Assembly: GCA_963920525.1 (NCBI GenBank)
Contig: OY986438.1
Coordinates: 134,322,671-134,386,670 of the forward strand
DNA: 64,000 bases
Direction of reading: 5' to 3'
Origin: Dichetophora obliterata
Lineage: Eukaryota; Arthropoda; Insecta; Diptera; Sciomyzidae
Below the pieces are notes generated by a model. It was given only the letters and a program-made list of their open reading frames with translations, did not search any database and had not been told where the DNA came from. The position numbers were made by a program, and so were the translations under genes. This document shows, in pieces, positions 1 through 11,840 of this stretch. Position 1 is the stretch's first letter. Each line of letters opens with the position of its first letter.

Positions 1-245
1 TTATCTATTGGCCTCCAGCCTGGTCAATCCTAGGCATGGGTTGCATGACACCCAGATTCAGCCCAATACCTCACACCCGCCTCAGGCAGCACTAGGACTA
101 TTGAGAGTCGGAGTGCTGTCGATTGCGTCCTTCCCTTAGCTAGCCGCCATCCTGCTTGACTACCCCCTTATTGAGGACACTGTATCAGTTATTTCCAGCC
201 GGCACCCACTTGAAAGGTTAGACGGAGAATTTTTGCCAGCCAAAA
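1..245. repeat. GC-richer segment cut by the window edge, probable transposon end
   Basis: These bases are clearly richer in G and C than the roughly 30 percent GC sequence that follows, and composition changes abruptly near 245. Both strands contain stops in every frame I read, so no protein is supported. Such patches in fly intergenic DNA are usually LINE 3' ends or 5'-truncated copies, but I could not match this one to a family. The left boundary lies outside the window. Confidence 0.3.
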
Positions 246-2080
246 GCTTTAATAGATTAACAAAAAATTTTTGAGCTATTAATAAAAAGAAGGGAAAGAA
301 GGAATAGGAAAAAATGGAATAAAGAAAATAAGAAAAAAAATTAAAGTAGAGATATATGCAATTTCAATGTTCTTCTATTATTATTAAATATTTATATCTT
401 AACGTGGCTCCAATTCCCTTAATCAACATTTACAAAAAAAGAATAAAAGTATCACAAGAACTTGTTAAGAGTGGAAAATATATCTCATTGTAATTTTTTC
501 ACATTGCTACAAACAATGACAATGACTGGAAGTACTTCAACATTCAACTATATACTTGTATAAACAAAAAACTACACTTCAATGTAATTAAATATCAGAG
601 TCTATGTTTTGTTTTTTTTTTTTTGTTATTGCATATATATCATCATCATCATCATCATCATTTTGTTGGCCATGGCCGTGGCTGCCACCAATACAAGCCA
701 AGCAATGACGGAATAATGAGCAGAACTGGTTTTTCGAGTTGAATTCTTTTGTGAAATACAATAAATTAATGGTAAATTGTTTGATTAACAGAATTTTAAT
801 TAAATGTCATAAATTTAAATTTCTCCCATAACATAACAAAAAAAATACGAAGGATAAAAAACGTTTATTATATGCAAAATGCGAAATTTTTGTATTGCTG
901 TGAGTGAACAAATACATGCAATTTCAATTAGTGTTATAAACTTTCTTAAAAATCAATATGAATGCACATTTCTGAGGTAACATAAAGCTTATAATTATGC
1001 ATTCTGTTGTAAAATGTTTAAATATTAAACTTGTTTAAAGTGAAAATAGTATGAAATTTTTGATATATTGTTTATTTTAAGCCATTTTAACATTTAAAAA
1101 TACGTGACACTCAACATTTTTTGAGATTTATTAAAAACTATTAAGAGTTTTGAAATTGTTTGGCCTACAATTTAAGCCTCAGTCTTTTTTGGGCCCAGTC
1201 TGAAATTCGGCGCGCCACTGAAAGGCAATAATTTCATGGACATACTTAAAATTCTGCAGCCTCTGAATCTTAAATTAGGTATGGTGTTAAAAACAAGAAT
1301 GTTAAAATATTTAATTTAAATTTAAAATCAGTCTGGATGCGTTTTCATACCGCAACAAAGACATGAGCGAAAAAAGTTATAGATAAAGCCCAAAACATTT
1401 AAAAAAAAATAAAAACGATGGCGGCACATAATATAAATGTTTAAATATTCATATGAATAAATAACAGTATTCTGGTGAACGGAAATAGGGCAACAGTGGC
1501 AACATCAACGACAACAACAACAATTATAACAAAAGCAGCAACAACACAAAACTGTCATTTATAAAAATTCAATGTAAATAAAATTAAATAATATAAAATA
1601 AATAAAACAAAATATTGTTAAATAAAACAAACAATAAAATAAAGTAGTTGCGTGTAAAGCTGAAATAACAAAAACAATAACAGCAACAACAACAAAAACA
1701 AAAACGACATGAGTATAGTAGAGTGCACAAAAATGCAATTAATCGTGGTTGCTTGATGTTGTTTTTGTAGGTATATTAAAAAAAATTGTCACAGTTGAGC
1801 TATTCACACGCACACACACAACTTCACAGATGTTGTGGCGATTGCTTGCATGTGTGACTGCAAACTTTATTGAGCACTACATGCACAGTGGGTTAATTTA
1901 TATAAATGTTAAATTTATTGCTTTCATTCAAGTTTAAAGGGAAACGCTTTCATACAATACACTTGAAATTTTTAGGCTGTGACTCTAATCATGCGAAAGG
2001 ATTTAATCTAGCTCACGAAAATATCAAAAAACATTTTACACAACATTTACTGAGTATCGGCAAAATTTTTATTAAGGAAG
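246..2080. other. AT-rich intergenic DNA without a recognised gene
   Basis: Mostly A/T runs with short CAA-rich patches (about 1495-1545 and 1680-1710) and an ATC trinucleotide run near 639-661. Near 1186-1221 the minus strand reads CAGTGGCGCGCCGAATTTCA, which resembles a hAT terminal repeat, but I found no partner end or target duplication. The small open frames at 1749-2151 look like chance. Confidence 0.5.
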
Positions 2081-2760
2081 AACCTTTTTGTCGACTACAA
2101 AGCCACCTTCGACAGCCCAATAAGGAAGCACCTGTACTCCACTATCTCTGAGTTTGGTATTCCTGCAAAACTAATACGACTTTGCAGGATGACAGTGAGC
2201 TACACCATCAGCGCATTTAAAATCGGGAATGAGCTCTCCCTACCATTTCTTACGAAACGAGGCTTCAGACAAGGTGATTCCTTATCAGAGAAGATCATCC
2301 GAGCTGCTGATATGAGACCTAGTGGCATAGTATTCTACAAGAATATTATGGTGCTTGCGTATGCTGGTGACATCGATATCATTGGCCACAATACGCGCGA
2401 AGTCAGTGCAGTATTCTCCAGTTAATGCAGATAAGACGAAATACTTGATGTCAACAAACAAACAGTCCCAGCATCTTGGAACCCACGTTACAGTTAATGC
2501 CTCCTTCGAGGTTGTGAAGGACTTCGTATAACTGGGATCCAGCATAAACTCAACCAACGACATCAGCATTGAGATCAAACGAAGAATAACTCTTGCGAAC
2601 AGGTGTTACTTTGGGTTCAGAAGGCAATTGAGAAGCAGAGCTCTCTCTCTCTCGATGAACGAAAAACACGCTCTATAAATCGCTTTACATTCCCGTCCTA
2701 CTTTATGCATCAAAAACCTGGACGCTGAGCAGTTTAGATCAGGGTGCGTATAGCAATCAA
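2081..2760 (+). pseudogene. Non-LTR retrotransposon reverse transcriptase fragment, 5' part
   Basis: The plus strand, read across frameshifts, shows reverse transcriptase motifs in order. Motif A is FVDYKATFDS (about 2087-2116). Motif B is GFRQGDSLS (about 2260-2290). Motif C reads AYAGDIDII (about 2356-2385), where the usual catalytic YADD has become YAGD. The stretch expected between motifs B and C is shortened. About 2570-2750 continues with the thumb-like region (EIKRRITLANRCYFGFRR) and ends just before an unrelated insert. The frame resumes at about 3471. The element is dead: it has frameshifts, a mutated catalytic residue and an insertion. The clade is not resolved. Confidence 0.75.
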
Positions 2761-3470
2761 AATGCGCTCCTGCTCTTCTGAGTTAATTTTGCTCTGAGTT
2801 TATCATTTTATAATATTCAGAGCGTATGCGGATAAAATATTCACACTTCTGATAACTCCTCAACTGCTTTCCTCGTTCGTGAGTTTGTATGCTGAGAAAT
2901 TTTAAAAGAGCGACGTCGTGTTGACGAGAGATGTTGAGTTTTCATCGCTCGTGAATATGAAGTATTTTTCTTAATAGTATATTTCATTACAAAAACTTAA
3001 AAAATCAATATATTTTATGAAATAATAAGAAACTAAGATAAATAAACAAAAAGGAACATTTTAAAAATTTGTTAAGTACTTTAATATTTGTTTAAAAAAT
3101 GCAAAAATATAGTTCATCATAAAGCACGTATTTATTTTTAATTAACAAGATCACTTGAAATAAATGAGCGAACGCAAAAATTCCAATGAAATGAGTTTAT
3201 CGATGCAAAAACTCGCGAACGAGAAACAGTAAATGAATAACAAAGAGAAAGCGTTTTTAACTCAGTTTTTTGAGGAGCGCACTCTACGAGCGAATAATAT
3301 GAAAGAGCGAAGAAAAAGTTTTGATCATTTTGAATATTAAACATAAGAGCGCTCAAGTTTTTTTTCTTCACGAATGAGGAAAACAAAGTGAATTTTTCGT
3401 CAATTGAATTATATTGATGATGAGGACTGCAATTTTCTCTTCAATTGAGAGTTTTTGCGAACCTTGGCTT
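2748..3470. mobile_element. 0.7-kb AT-rich insert splitting the reverse transcriptase
   Basis: The LINE frame stops at about 2747 and resumes at 3471 with no loss of expected sequence, so this block is an insertion. It has no recognised coding region. Two segments inside are imperfect inverted copies: TGCGCTCCT near 2763 followed by GAGTTAA, and its complement near 3256-3285 (ACTCAG...GAGGAGCGCA). Further GAGCGA/TCGCTC motifs recur on both sides of the centre. This suggests a foldback-type non-autonomous element. I could not define exact ends or a target-site duplication. Confidence 0.55.
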
Positions 3471-3862
3471 AGATGAAAATACTTTAGGAGCATTCGAGAG
3501 AAAGATTTTTCGTAAGATCTACGGACCAACCTGCGTCAATGGCGAGTACCGAAAATTGAATGTAGAATGATGAACTGTATGAGCTGTACGCTGACATCGA
3601 CATATTCAAGCGCATTAAAATCGAGCGGCTTCGCTGGCTTGGTCATGTTCAGCGCATAAAATACGATGCTGCAGTGAAGAAAACATTTGATTCGGTACCC
3701 AGCGGCGGTCAACGCAAAAGAGGACGATCGCATCTTCGTTGGAAAGACCAAGTAGAGGACAACCAGACGAAGCTTGGAATTTCCAACTGGCGTCAGCAAG
3801 CGAGAGTCAGAATTGGCTGGCGCAAATTCTTAGATGAGGCCAAGACTGGCATACGGTTGTAG
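3471..3862 (+). pseudogene. Non-LTR retrotransposon ORF, C-terminal part
   Basis: This continues the reverse transcriptase fragment at 2081-2760 after the insert. It starts at LGAFERKIFRKIYGP, and after stops and frameshifts runs open at 3674-3862 (KKTFDSVPSGGQRKRGRS ... DEAKTGIRL stop). The conserved RLRWLGH-type segment is visible in a shifted frame near 3625-3650. This basic C-terminal tail is typical of dipteran LINE polymerases of this kind. Only the last 62 codons remain open. Confidence 0.75.
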
Positions 3863-4109
3863 CGCCAACTAAGGAAGTAAGATCGTTCGTTTCTTAGCAA
3901 AAACTAAAAAGTTCAACTCTTTCAGTTCAACACTAAGTCACTTTTGATTTTAAATACACTTAAATATATACAATTAAGAAAAATCTATTTATTTTTGCAA
4001 TAAAATTTTCTCACAAAGTAGTTACCTTGATAGAATGATGATAGTATAACTTGAATAAATTGTTTTTTATTTTTTTTTTAAGTCAGCTACCCCAAGTAAT
4101 CGCTCCTGG

Positions 4110-4440
4110 CCACGGCTGTGCTTCTTTGTAGGGAATTTTTCCCCGTCCCGTCTCTTTCCGCTTCAGTTTTTTGACACATTTTTGCAGTTAATTTTGTATT
4201 AGGATCGGATGGTGTAAAAATTGGTTTGCCTTAATGTTTACCAAAGCGTTTTAAAATTTTGTCAATATAAATTTCTTGACTTAAGCTAATATTATGAAAT
4301 TATTTTTCTATCTTTATGCCTAATTTTCCTAATTTTCCGTTTTCATTGTTGATAAATATAAGCATATCGTCAACATAGATGTGGTAAATTATTTTTTTAT
4401 TTTTTTTATGTTTATATAAAAGATCAAAGAACCAAGGCAT
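4110..4440 (-). pseudogene. Ty1/copia reverse transcriptase fragment
   Basis: On the minus strand one frame reads YHIYVDDMLIF near 4350-4390. This is the copia-type catalytic box (YVDDML rather than YADD). After a stop it continues as SLSQEIYIDKILKRFGKH, then KPIFTPSDPNTKL near 4190-4290. That order (YVDD, then the IDKILKRF segment, then the TP-DPN-KL segment) is the one expected in copia polymerases. At least two in-frame stops and AT-rich drift make it a pseudogene. It was not apparent as an open frame because stops break it every 30-40 codons. A tRNA-derived SINE lies directly beside it. Confidence 0.7.
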
Positions 4441-4454
4441 GCGCCCTATTCAAG

Positions 4455-4795
4455 CAAGGTTTGCTCTTTGACCTGAAAGGAAAGGGATAGATTACTAAGA
4501 GGAATTGATTAGAACCATACGTGAATTATTGATTGGGCGAAACAACCGTGAAAGACAATTTAAATTGCTTTTAACAGAGTCTAGTGTTATGCCTAAGCCT
4601 CGGCAAGCATTTGCAGCCCTTACTTTTTCCTGGCCTTTAATTCAACATTTTCCACAATTTAGCTGTGGATGTTTAGTTTTCCATAATTCCTTAATGTAGA
4701 AAAGAGCAAAGAAAGTGAAAAGAACCAAGCCGGAACCCGGATTCGAACCAGGGACCTCTGAGTTGATAGTCTAGCGCACTCTCTACTACTCTACA
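4455..4795 (-). mobile_element. tRNA-derived SINE, family 1 copy A
   Basis: Read on the minus strand, the head at 4725-4795 carries a Pol III A-box-like stretch and a perfect B box (GGTTCGAATCC, 4739-4749). It is followed by a body of about 270 bp. The same head and body occur on the plus strand at 34965-35297, including the segment reading GGAACCATACGTGAATTATT-like sequence in opposite orientation. Two dispersed copies with a common tRNA-like head define a SINE. It is not a working tRNA gene because the 5' and 3' acceptor strands do not pair. Confidence 0.8.
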
Positions 4796-7280
4796 AAAAT
4801 TATAATACATCTTTAAGTTTTTTATTATCCATTTTATTATTTTATCAAACCATAATGCACATACATAGTGCATTCAAATAGTTCATTAGTTTTGCACAAT
4901 TCTTTTAATTATTTTCGATTTTGTTTTTAATGCTTGATTTGAGCAAATCAGACTTTATTTTAAATTTTCTTGAAACAAGCAAAATATTTGCTTAGCATAA
5001 GGATATTATTTAGCTCCGTGCAGTAGATTAAGTTCAATCGAAAAACTTTGCATTGCTCTACCTCCTTTTTTAAGTTTTGTATTGTAAGTGGTTAACTCTT
5101 AATTCTAAAGGTATGCATATTAAGACTCCTAAAGTTTTTTTTTAAGTATTATAAATTGGCGAATTTTTTTCTTAATAACCATTTCATGCTTTTAAAAGTC
5201 TTATTTGTGTAAAATTTTTGGGTATGTTAACACTTAAAATCTCTTCCTTAGCTATGCGCCCACCCTAAAAAAAAAATTACGATGAGAAGGTCTTAACTCA
5301 AAATAATCAGACGAGGCCTTAAAAAATCCATCAATTTGTCAAGAGCTAAAATGAGCATAATTTTTGGAACAAAAAGTTTACTGACTTCAACCATAAAAAA
5401 TACTTATTCCAAGAAACGCTTTATTGGCATCAAGCTAATTATGTATTAGCTATATTAGAAAGTTGCAGTTAGCCCTCGTAGTAGTATAAATATTGCGTTG
5501 GCCTTTTCTGCATTTGATTACATCATTATACTAGTATTTTTTATAGGTATACTTCTTTCACAAACGTATTCGATGAAAATATTGTACTAAAAAGCATTCG
5601 CCCATAAAATATAACAGACAAATCATAAACAGTATCAATTTAATTTTACTTGCCGTAAAATAAGTATATAGGTATTTATTTTTCGACAACACATGGAAAA
5701 TGATGACTGAAGAAGAAAAAAATAAAAGAGACAAACACCCTAAACTTTTTAACCTAAGATACAAAAACAGGTCACATAAATTTCTTTGTCTGAGCTGTTT
5801 TGCGCCCAATTTTTTTAACACATTTTTTCTGAATCTTTTTTTGGCTTGCAGCTCATGAAGCGCAATATGGCAACGCCAACACAAAAAAAACTCCAACTGA
5901 CATCAAATTCAAAAGCATAAAATTATGTTGAATAAAAAAGAAATGCAAGCAAAAAACTTGAACTTATTTCACACATAAAGACACAGAGACAGATACAGAT
6001 ACGTTTGGAAAGAAAAAATATTACCCAAGTGTGGGTAAAAGACAGAAAAGAAAAAAAAGTCACTAAGGTGAAAAAATTAAATGTGGCAACAATAAAACTT
6101 TGAATCGTGTCGCTGGTTTGCAAAGAAAAAATTGAACAAAAAAGAAACGGAAGTAGCCTTATATTTTACGACGTTACCAACTGCCTTCTTTTTATTGTTG
6201 TTATTGTTGCTATTATTACACAATTCTTATTATGTGTACAATTTTTCTTGATCGAAAATTATGATTACAACTAAGATACCAACAAATCGAAATACAGCCC
6301 AAGGAACTGTTCCAAGTTGACATGTTCTGGTGTTGGTGTTGGGTTTTTGTTTTTTTTCCAGCTTTTTTTGCGTGTCAGGAATTTGTTTTTATGACCTAAC
6401 GGTTCATTGCAAGTAAATTACTTGACATGGCAGGCAGCAGAAGTGTGTGTGTGTGTGTGTTGGTGGAGTTGACTTGCAAGAGAAAGAGTGCTATATTCTT
6501 CTACGGTATGTCCTTGCATTAGCTTGCGCCTGTCAAATGTCACGAATTGGCCGCTTTAACTTATTTATTGACAGTAATTTTTTTGTTGCTCTTAAGATAT
6601 TTTATGATATTTGGAATTTTATATATACTTTTCTTTTTCATATTTGATACATATTTTTTCATATTTTACGGGTTACCTTCCCATGCCCAAGCTATTTCTG
6701 CAGCTTTCTTAATATTGGCTGTCACTCTCAAGCTGTCTGTCACGCTTGGCTTAGTTTTTTTAGTATGCCTCAAACATGACAACGACATATTTTGGTTCTG
6801 TTTTTTGTTTTATTGCTGATTTTAATTTCATTCATTTTTTTTTCTTCTTCTTCTTCATCTTATAACGTTCTTTGTATAAACTTTAGTAATGCAATTTATG
6901 CTAATATTGAGGTTATGTTATTTTTTTCAACTTTCAATGTTATTGTCTCTTGTTGTTCTCTTTGTTCCATTCTCACCTTGCATTACGCTCGAAAATGCAC
7001 AAAGCAAACTTTTTTATTGGCTATTATAGTCAGTTATTATCATATTCTCGCTTTGTTTTCTCCATAAAATCGTTATGGTTTTTTTCAATTCCCTAATGTT
7101 GTTGTAGAAAATGAAAAATATCTAAATATACTGAATGAAGTTGCCATTTTTGAAATTGAGTTATATATTTAAATAAAATTTTCAGCTAAGTATACCCTAA
7201 GAATTTTAAATTTTTATCTCACTAACGGATAAACTAAACCAAAAATAATTTATTAGTTTTATGATCTATGAAATTATTAC
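4796..7280. other. AT-rich intergenic DNA, no gene seen
   Basis: The sequence is dominated by A/T homopolymers. A GT dinucleotide run lies at about 6443-6460 and a TTC run near 6841-6860. The several open frames of 60-110 codons (for example minus 5558-5896) are low-complexity, rich in F, L, I and K, and match nothing I recognise. Confidence 0.5.
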
Positions 7281-7876
7281 ATGAATTAAATTGTGAGCTT
7301 TAGATCAAGTAAGTTTTTAAAGAAGGCAACAACAACAACAACAACTTTGTATAGAGTCAATCACTTAGCCTGTCTAGTCAGACAGTCTGTTTCGGAAATC
7401 GCTACATATTCCTCTTCAGTAGTCTTTGAGTGATTAAGCTGTGATCAACTCACTGTTTAAACAAGTATACGAGTGCGCAGATTTTGGAATTCATTCTTTT
7501 GAATTGTATGGCTGCTAATCATATGACATTTCTATCGAACACCAATGAATATTGAAATAAATGAAGAAGCAACTAGAACAGATGGCAACCCTTGATAGAG
7601 TTGATGGCGGTGATCTATAAATAGCCTACTGCTTTGAAATGTCATATGATTAGCAGCCATACAATTCAAAAGAATGAATTCCAAAATCTGCGCACTCATA
7701 TACTAGTTTAAACAGTGAGTTGATCACAGCTTAATCACTCAAAGACTACTGAAGAGGAATATGTGGCGATTTCCGAAACAGACTGTCTAGTCAGCTAAGT
7801 GATTGACTCTATACAGAGTTGTTGTTGTTGCCTTCTTTAAAAACTTACTTGATCTAAAGCTCACAATTTAATTCAT
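7281..7876. mobile_element. Foldback element, copy 1 (about 250-bp inverted arms)
   Basis: The left arm (7281-7532) and right arm (7636-7876) are near-perfect inverted repeats, separated by a spacer of about 103 bp. The arm tips read TGTGAGCTTTAGATCAAGTA and include a short CAA run. A related copy with the same tips and the same spacer sequence lies at 33867-34342. No transposase is present, so it is non-autonomous. The flanking bases are themselves palindromic (ATGAATTAAAT / ATTTAATTCAT), which prevents a firm target-duplication call. Confidence 0.85.
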
Positions 7877-8885
7877 AAATCAAAAATTTATTAAAATATA
7901 TATACAACATTCTCTCAAAAATAATGAAGTGTCTTACGTACAACATAGGTTCACTGCATGTAAACACCATTTCCAATAGTAAATCAGAAAAGATCAATTG
8001 AAATTCAAAATAAATGCTCATTCAAAAAGATAAAGTAATATTTAAAAAATCAATCAAAAAATTTAAAAAAGACGATTTGAAACTCAGAATAGATCAATTG
8101 ATATTCAGAAAACATTGATTCCAATTCAGAAAACAATCTATACTTAATTGTTTTGGTTGGTATTCGATTAGTGACCTTCGACCTGAAATATGAGCGTTTA
8201 AAGAGAATTTCTTACATAAAATATAATGGTGTTAGAAAGCATTTTAGACATTGCTAAGATGTACAACAAACATTCCATACATTTTTCGCTATCTCTTAAG
8301 CCATGTTCATAGTGGATGCTTTGGCTGAAGCTGATTCATTAAGCTTTCTACTTGTGACTGACTATTGCTTTGTTTAAGTTTTTTCTTAGGAAAATAATGG
8401 GTCAATTGGGCTTGCAAATTAAATGAAATATTTTTGTTTAATGAGTGTGGGGAAGAGTAAAGAGAAAGGGAGAAATAGAAAAAGAAAATACGTTGATTTT
8501 TAATGAAAAAATAAGCATCACGTTGTTATAGAATCGAGATAGAAAACAAAAGGGCATAAAACTGAAAAGCACCACAAAACGAAATAACTACGCAACAACT
8601 GTTAAAAGTTCAGCACAAAAAGATTTCCAACAAATAAAACAAAATCAAAAAGCACAATAGAAAACAAGAGTCGTCCATTTAAAAATGCAGTAAACTAATC
8701 AAAACAATTGAAACTAAGTAATCAAACGGGAATAAAGCGCCGAAAAGCATTTGAAAAATGCTCTACGACAAAGCATAAAAAACAAAATTGTTTTGCTTTG
8801 TGAGCAAGCAAAATGGAGATATAAGCGCTGAAAAGTATTTAAAAAAGTAGCTTTATGCTTGCACTATGAACTTTTTGAGCTTTTT
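7877..8885. other. AT-rich DNA with no recognised feature
   Basis: Nothing coding is visible. Short GATCAATTGA-type and ATTCAGAAAA motifs recur around 7985-8130, and AAAGCAT-type motifs around 8745-8860. No clear element boundary was found. Confidence 0.45.
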
Positions 8886-9231
8886 CTATATGATAGGTAA
8901 ATAGGGTCGTGCATCGTTACCGGCGCTTCGGCTGAGCCTAGAGATCCATTGCTAGTCCCTTTTTATTTTGTGTGGTACCATGTTAACCGTTGTATCAATT
9001 ATTCCTCAAACCAGCCTTGTGCTTTATGAACCTCCAGATGTCTAGCAGTGGTGTGTTCACAAAATCTTCCAGGTTTTTGAAAAATCTTATTCCCCATCGG
9101 TTACCCCAATGGGGCAATGACCTGATAGAACTCCAACAAGAATCCGGATTTCTCGTTTGGACAACAGCAGAAGGCTTTTGGCTCTCTTTTCATTTAGCTC
9201 CTGCCAGAGCCTTCGAGATATGTTGCAGTCA

Positions 9232-9690
9232 CCTCTGGAGGCCCAGTTAGTGTTAGCATTATCTCTGGCTTTAAGGTCATTGACGACGCCTATTGGAATG
9301 TAAACATCTGTATTAGCTCTGTTTGTACTTGAGCTAACTCCACTCCTAGCCAGTTCATCCGGTGCGTCCTTCCCTTCGATATTACTATGTCTGGGAACCC
9401 AGCAGAGGGTGTCATTGTGAGTATTGCAGATACTACTCAGTGCCCGTTTACAGTTCTGTACCTCTGGAGGCCCAGTTAGTGTTAGCATTATCTCTGGCTT
9501 TAAGGTCTTTTACGACGCCTGTTGGAATGTAAACATCTGTATTAGCTCTGTTTGTACTTGAGCTTACTCCAACTCCTAGCCAGTTCATCCGGTGCGTCCT
9601 TCCCTTCGATATTGCTATGTCCGGGAACCCAGCAGAGGGTGACATTGTGAGCATTGCAGATACTACTCAGTGCCAGTTTACAGTTCTGTA
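9232..9690. repeat. 229/230-bp tandem duplication inside the LINE
   Basis: Bases 9232-9460 are repeated at 9461-9690 with only a few substitutions and one single-base insertion. The repeated unit covers the end of the RNase H coding region (the WVPGHSNIEG segment) and following sequence. The same protein segment therefore appears twice on the minus strand, at 9087-9488 and 9448-9654. The duplication occurred after or during integration and breaks the reading frame. Confidence 0.9.
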
Positions 9691-10678
9691 CCGTTCGAGC
9701 CTTCGTCGTTTTACTATTCAGCGCTTTGATGGCCGCTTGGCTATCCACAAAAATGACTTCCCTTGTGGAGGTAAGATTTTTCCTATGAATGGCCTGTGCA
9801 GCTTTTTCAATAGCATATATTTCTGCCTGAAAAACGCTATGGTAGTCGTGGAGCTTATAGGACTCTTTGATTTGTAGCGTTTCACAGTATACACCTGATC
9901 CAGTTCCGTTTTCCATTATGAAACCATCAGTATATAATTGGAGATTGTCGTTGAATTCTACAGCCGTTTCTTCACATTCTTGTCTGCTGAGGACGGATGT
10001 GGTGTATTCTGTGCCAAATCTCACACTTGGTATGATATAGTCGGTTGTTCTTTTGGACTCCTCGGTTCCAAAGAAATTCAGAATAGATGAATATCCGAAA
10101 GTGTTGTTCCTCCAGGCTTGGGATTCGTTGAGCCAAATCGCGCTTTTGGTCGCTGCAAACTTAAGGACCTCTTCTATGGGGAAAAGATTTAGCATCATTT
10201 TCACACCCGCCTGTGGCGTTGATCTCATGACTCCTGTTACTCCTATGCATGCTAACCTTTGGACTTCTGTTAGGGAGCTAAGGTAGCTCTTTTTGTACGC
10301 TATCGTCCACCATACAAGATAGTAAGAATGGGTCTCACGATCACTGTACACATCCAGTGGATTATGTGCGGTCGCAGGCCCCATTTCCTGCCAAATGTTC
10401 TCTGACATGCGTATAAACCGCACAGTGCTTTTTTCTTCTGTGTTGCGTTTCCAGCTCAGCTTGTTATCAAAGATAATTCCAAGGTATTGAGCTTCCGTGG
10501 AAAGCTTCAGAGTTACTGCGTTCAGTTTCGGTAATGTGAAGCTTTCTATTTTCCTTCTTCTTGTGAACAGAACGAATTCGGTCTTGGTTGGGCTTGCACC
10601 AAATCCATTCGATTCTGCCCACCGCGATAGCTCGTTCAATGCCATAGTCACTAACTGTTTTGCAGGTATTTCCCGCAT
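9542..10678 (-). pseudogene. LINE polymerase C-terminal frame with RNase H domain
   Basis: This is the longest surviving frame of the LOA-like LINE (378 codons). Its N-terminal part is RT palm/thumb sequence (ELSRWAESNGFGASPTKTE, then YLGIIFDNKLSW). About residues 245-370 form an RNase H fold with all four acidic/His positions visible: LYTDGF, QAEIYAIEKA, FVDSQAAIKAL and WVPGHSNIEGKDAPDELA. The frame ends shortly after this, where a tandem duplication of the 3' part begins (9232-9690). The upstream RT motifs lie in other frames, so the protein cannot be made whole. Confidence 0.8.
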
Positions 10679-11596
10679 ATTAGGATGGCGATGTCATCGT
10701 CCACTTTTTTCCACCAGTTTTGAGTGTAGTGAGAATTTTGTCAACCACAATCAGCCATAGCAGGGGGGATATGACTCCTCCCTGCGGTGTGCCTCTTGTG
10801 ACCTCTTTCCTACCACGCTCGTTCCCATTTGTGCGCTTATACGTCTGCTGCTGAGCATTTTATAAATCCATTGGGTTATTTTACTGTTGACTACTCCTTT
10901 GTCTACTAGAGGAATTTTTATGCAATCTGTATTCACATTGTTGAATGCGCCTTCGATATCCAAAAAGTTGCTAAAGTATATTCTTTGTGATGAAGAGTTC
11001 CTTCTATGACTGAAACCACCTTATGCAGTGCCGTTTCCACTAACTTACCTTTAAGGTAGGCTTGTTGCACACTGCAAATATCTGTATCGTTCAAGGATTC
11101 TCTTATGTGAAGATCTATTATTCTCTATAGCGTTTTCATCATAAACGATGAGAGACTAATAGGCCTGTAATAATTTGGCGCTGAGTGTATCGGTTTTCCA
11201 GCTTTATAAATGGAAACAACTCGCACTTCTCTCCAAATTTTTGGAACATATCCTATCTTGAGACAATCGGTAAAGATTACTATTAGCCAGGGCATGATTT
11301 TATAAAGAGATATAGACGTGCATAGATTATACATGAAGCTTTTTTCAGCTAAACCTCACGACTAAGCAAAAAGCGTTTACTATGAACGCGGATACGGATA
11401 CCCTACAATAAGCATTTTTTATGTAATATGTGTAAATATATATTGTGATGGTGAAATTTCTTCCAAATAATAAATATAAAAAATTCCCGTTATTTTGGCA
11501 TTAAATTTATGGCGATATCTCGAAAACTGTAGCTTTTCTCAGTATAACGTATTTTTGTATGAAAAAGCGAAAAATAACGGTACATAAGATTATAAG

Positions 11597-11840
11597 GCGG
11601 CCATAGCCTAGTGGGTAGAGTGCGTGGCCCCTAAGCTAAAGAACCGCGGTAGCCCGGGTTCAATTCCTGCTCAGACAGAAAGTTTTTTCAATTGAATTAA
11701 TTTTTCTGTTCGGTCGTCACCTCTCTGCAGACATTGGCAAACCTCAGAGAGTAAAAATTGTAAAGCTTCTGGAGAACATAAGCCGTACAGAGTCGGCATA
11801 AAACACGTATGTCCAGTTCTCGGTCATTTGTGATCAAACA
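11597..11840 (+). mobile_element. tRNA-derived SINE, family 2 copy A
   Basis: The head has an A box TAGCCTAGTGGG (11604-11615) and a B box GGTTCAATTCC (11657-11667), spaced as in tRNA genes. It is followed by a TCAGACAGAAA junction and a body containing TTTTTCAATTGAATTAAT. The same junction, and the motif CAATTGAATTAAT in the same position, occur in the copy at 25477-25660. The acceptor stem does not pair, so this is not a functional tRNA. Confidence 0.75.

Larger units (their letters stand above)
8890..11336 (-). mobile_element. LOA/I-group LINE, 5'-truncated and decayed
   Basis: A minus-strand non-LTR element holds the middle and C-terminal parts of a polymerase with an RNase H domain. From the 5' end it shows WREVRVVSIYKAGKP (RT start, 11125-11334), DIEGAFNNV (motif A, 10751-10963), DDDIAIL near 10690 (motif C), then a long frame at 9542-10678 with thumb and RNase H. 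RT plus RNase H without an LTR fits the LOA/I/R1 group of LINEs; the exact clade is inferred. AGCTTTTTC-like sequence flanks both sides (about 8876-8885 and 11338-11350), a candidate target duplication. Confidence 0.8.

Noticed and set aside
4725..4795. Functional tRNA genes at the tRNA-like heads
   Set aside because: A and B boxes are good but acceptor stems do not pair and bodies are repeated elsewhere, so SINEs are the better explanation for all eight heads.
5558..5896. 112-codon minus-strand frame
   Set aside because: Leu/Phe/Ser-rich low complexity with no recognisable motif.
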